Shown here: positions 63,360-64,000 of the stretch, piece after piece | Layout of the letters: the number at the start of each line of letters is the position of its first letter | How positions within the stretch are numbered: position 1 is the first letter of the stretch | Origin: Methylobacterium sp. 77 | Lineage (GTDB): Bacteria > Pseudomonadota > Alphaproteobacteria > Rhizobiales > Beijerinckiaceae | Direction: 5' to 3' | Assembly: GCF_000372825.1 (NCBI RefSeq) | Contig: NZ_KB910516.1 | Location: 3,453,825 to 3,517,824, forward strand | Length of the DNA stretch: 64,000 nucleotides | Notes under the pieces: model-generated | Database searches by the model: none | What the model was told of the DNA's origin: nothing | The model's input: only the letters and a program-made list of their open reading frames with translations | Position numbers and translations under genes: made by a program

Positions 63360-63749
63360 CGCGTCATCAATGTGATTACATAATCGTCAACTTATATAAC
63401 AATTCGATGGTTCGATTATATATAACTCCTTATTTAAACCTTGTTGTGCAGGATCTTTAGTGAATAAAATCGTCGCCCACGATGTATTAAACGTACATGT
63501 AGCCGCTCACATTGTCGCTGCACCCCTTCACCACCCTCTATAACCGCCGACCTGATAGCTTTAACGCCTCTGTGCGTATTTGTCGTAAAATACGAGGGGC
63601 TGCTTTCAGTGTGTGCCGATCGCGGTCACAACGTCTGCGTTGAGTCGAAAGCAGCCCCGGCAGCGGGTACCAAACGTCAGATTTTCACCACTGGCGGGTG
63701 GCGGGCGGCGGGCGGCGGGTTCAGCCCAATGGCTCCGCTGGAAACCCTC
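63360..63749. other. AT-rich intergenic region with inverted repeat
   Basis: The 390 bp has no supported gene. Bases 63360-63540 are AT-rich; from about 63690 a simple GGCGG-rich stretch begins. A 12-bp inverted repeat lies in the middle (listed separately). Confidence 0.45.
63596..63658. repeat. 12-bp perfect inverted repeat with 39-base spacer
   Basis: Arms GGGGCTGCTTTC (63596-63607) and GAAAGCAGCCCC (63647-63658) are perfect complements. The size and spacing fit a structured RNA, a terminator for the AT-rich island, or the ends of a miniature element; no transposase or target duplication was seen. Confidence 0.65.
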
Positions 63750-64000
63750 TCACGGCGTGGCGCTCGTCATCCGTGCCGGCGGCGTTCCCCGCAGGGCGAT
63801 ACTGACGGGGACGAGGCGGATGCCCCTGGCTTCGAGATCGCGCGACCAGCGGGCGATCCGCTCGATCGTCAGCGGCATCGCCCCGGCCGATGCCAGCGCG
63901 AACCCGTTCGTCTTGGCCTGGGCTTCGAGCCGGGCGAGTTCGCGGTCGATCGCCTCGGCATTGGGCGTCGCGTCGAGAACGATTTCGGCGCGGGCGACAG
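63750..64000 (-). CDS. Divergent polysaccharide deacetylase, C-terminal fragment
   Basis: The reverse strand ends in TGA at 63750-63752 and is open to the right edge, so the N-terminus is outside the window. The visible residues (ARAEIVLDATPNAEAIDREL, then GFALASAGAMPLTIERIARW and LVPVSIAL) fit the C-terminal half of divergent polysaccharide deacetylase proteins, a family of periplasmic hydrolase-like proteins. Only about 82 residues are visible. Confidence 0.75.
   Translation of the reverse strand, partial: VARAEIVLDATPNAEAIDRELARLEAQAKTNGFALASAGAMPLTIERIARWSRDLEARGIRLVPVSIALRGTPPARMTSATP

Overview
The window is GC-rich alphaproteobacterial DNA. Gene content and order (orphan NepR-like anti-sigma factor, ExoY-like sugar transferase, ModE/Mop molybdate genes, Urt/Fmd-type amide transport locus) suggest Methylobacterium/Methylorubrum or a close Hyphomicrobiales relative. 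That assignment is inference; no rRNA gene is present.

Layout. (1) 1-16 kb is an exopolysaccharide region with frequent strand switches. It holds GT4 and GT2 glycosyltransferases, a GT4-GT2 fusion, an FAD oxidoreductase of the UDP-galactopyranose-mutase/protoporphyrinogen-oxidase type, a GH16 endoglycanase, a Wzz/BY-kinase-like protein lacking the P-loop lysine, an ExoY-like initiating sugar transferase, two methyltransferases (SAM class I and FkbM) and a HAD protein that appears split into two genes. No Wzx flippase or Wzy polymerase is visible. (2) 16-21.5 kb carries a NarL-type regulator behind a long AT-rich leader, a small membrane protein, tRNA-Gly(CCC), maf-yacG, tRNA-Phe(GAA), small hypothetical genes and the NepR-like gene. 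(3) 21.5-29.0 kb is a tight five-gene operon: SWIM zinc-finger protein, DUF5691, MoxR-type AAA+ ATPase, DUF5682 and VWA protein. It is the best candidate for a poorly described system. (4) 29-33 kb has a beta-carbonic anhydrase, a 2-oxoglutarate/Fe(II) oxygenase and metY. (5) 33-36.6 kb is a molybdate-related locus: mop, modA, a MurI-like protein with both catalytic cysteines changed to serine, a zinc alcohol dehydrogenase and a divergent ModE-type regulator; modB and modC are absent. (6) 36.6-40.4 kb has miscellaneous genes, including an M50 protease, an alpha/beta hydrolase, an HNH protein and an acyltransferase.

(7) 40.4-54.2 kb is a short-chain amide/urea uptake and hydrolysis locus. A response regulator and a very large hybrid histidine kinase, whose N-terminal half looks like an NCS1 permease, face a Urt-type ABC transporter (binding protein, two permeases, two ATPases). 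This is followed by a MetX-like alpha/beta hydrolase, an FmdA formamidase, an FmdB zinc-ribbon protein and an AmiE aliphatic amidase. The likely logic is sensing of an amide or urea, import and release of ammonia. (8) 54.2-62.7 kb has an HWE-type histidine kinase, an aldose-1-epimerase-like protein, TenA, a class II glutamine amidotransferase, a degenerate ABC-transporter-like protein and an L,D-transpeptidase. (9) 62.8-63.7 kb is an AT-rich island with one unrecognised gene and an inverted repeat, followed by the C-terminal end of a divergent polysaccharide deacetylase running off the right edge.
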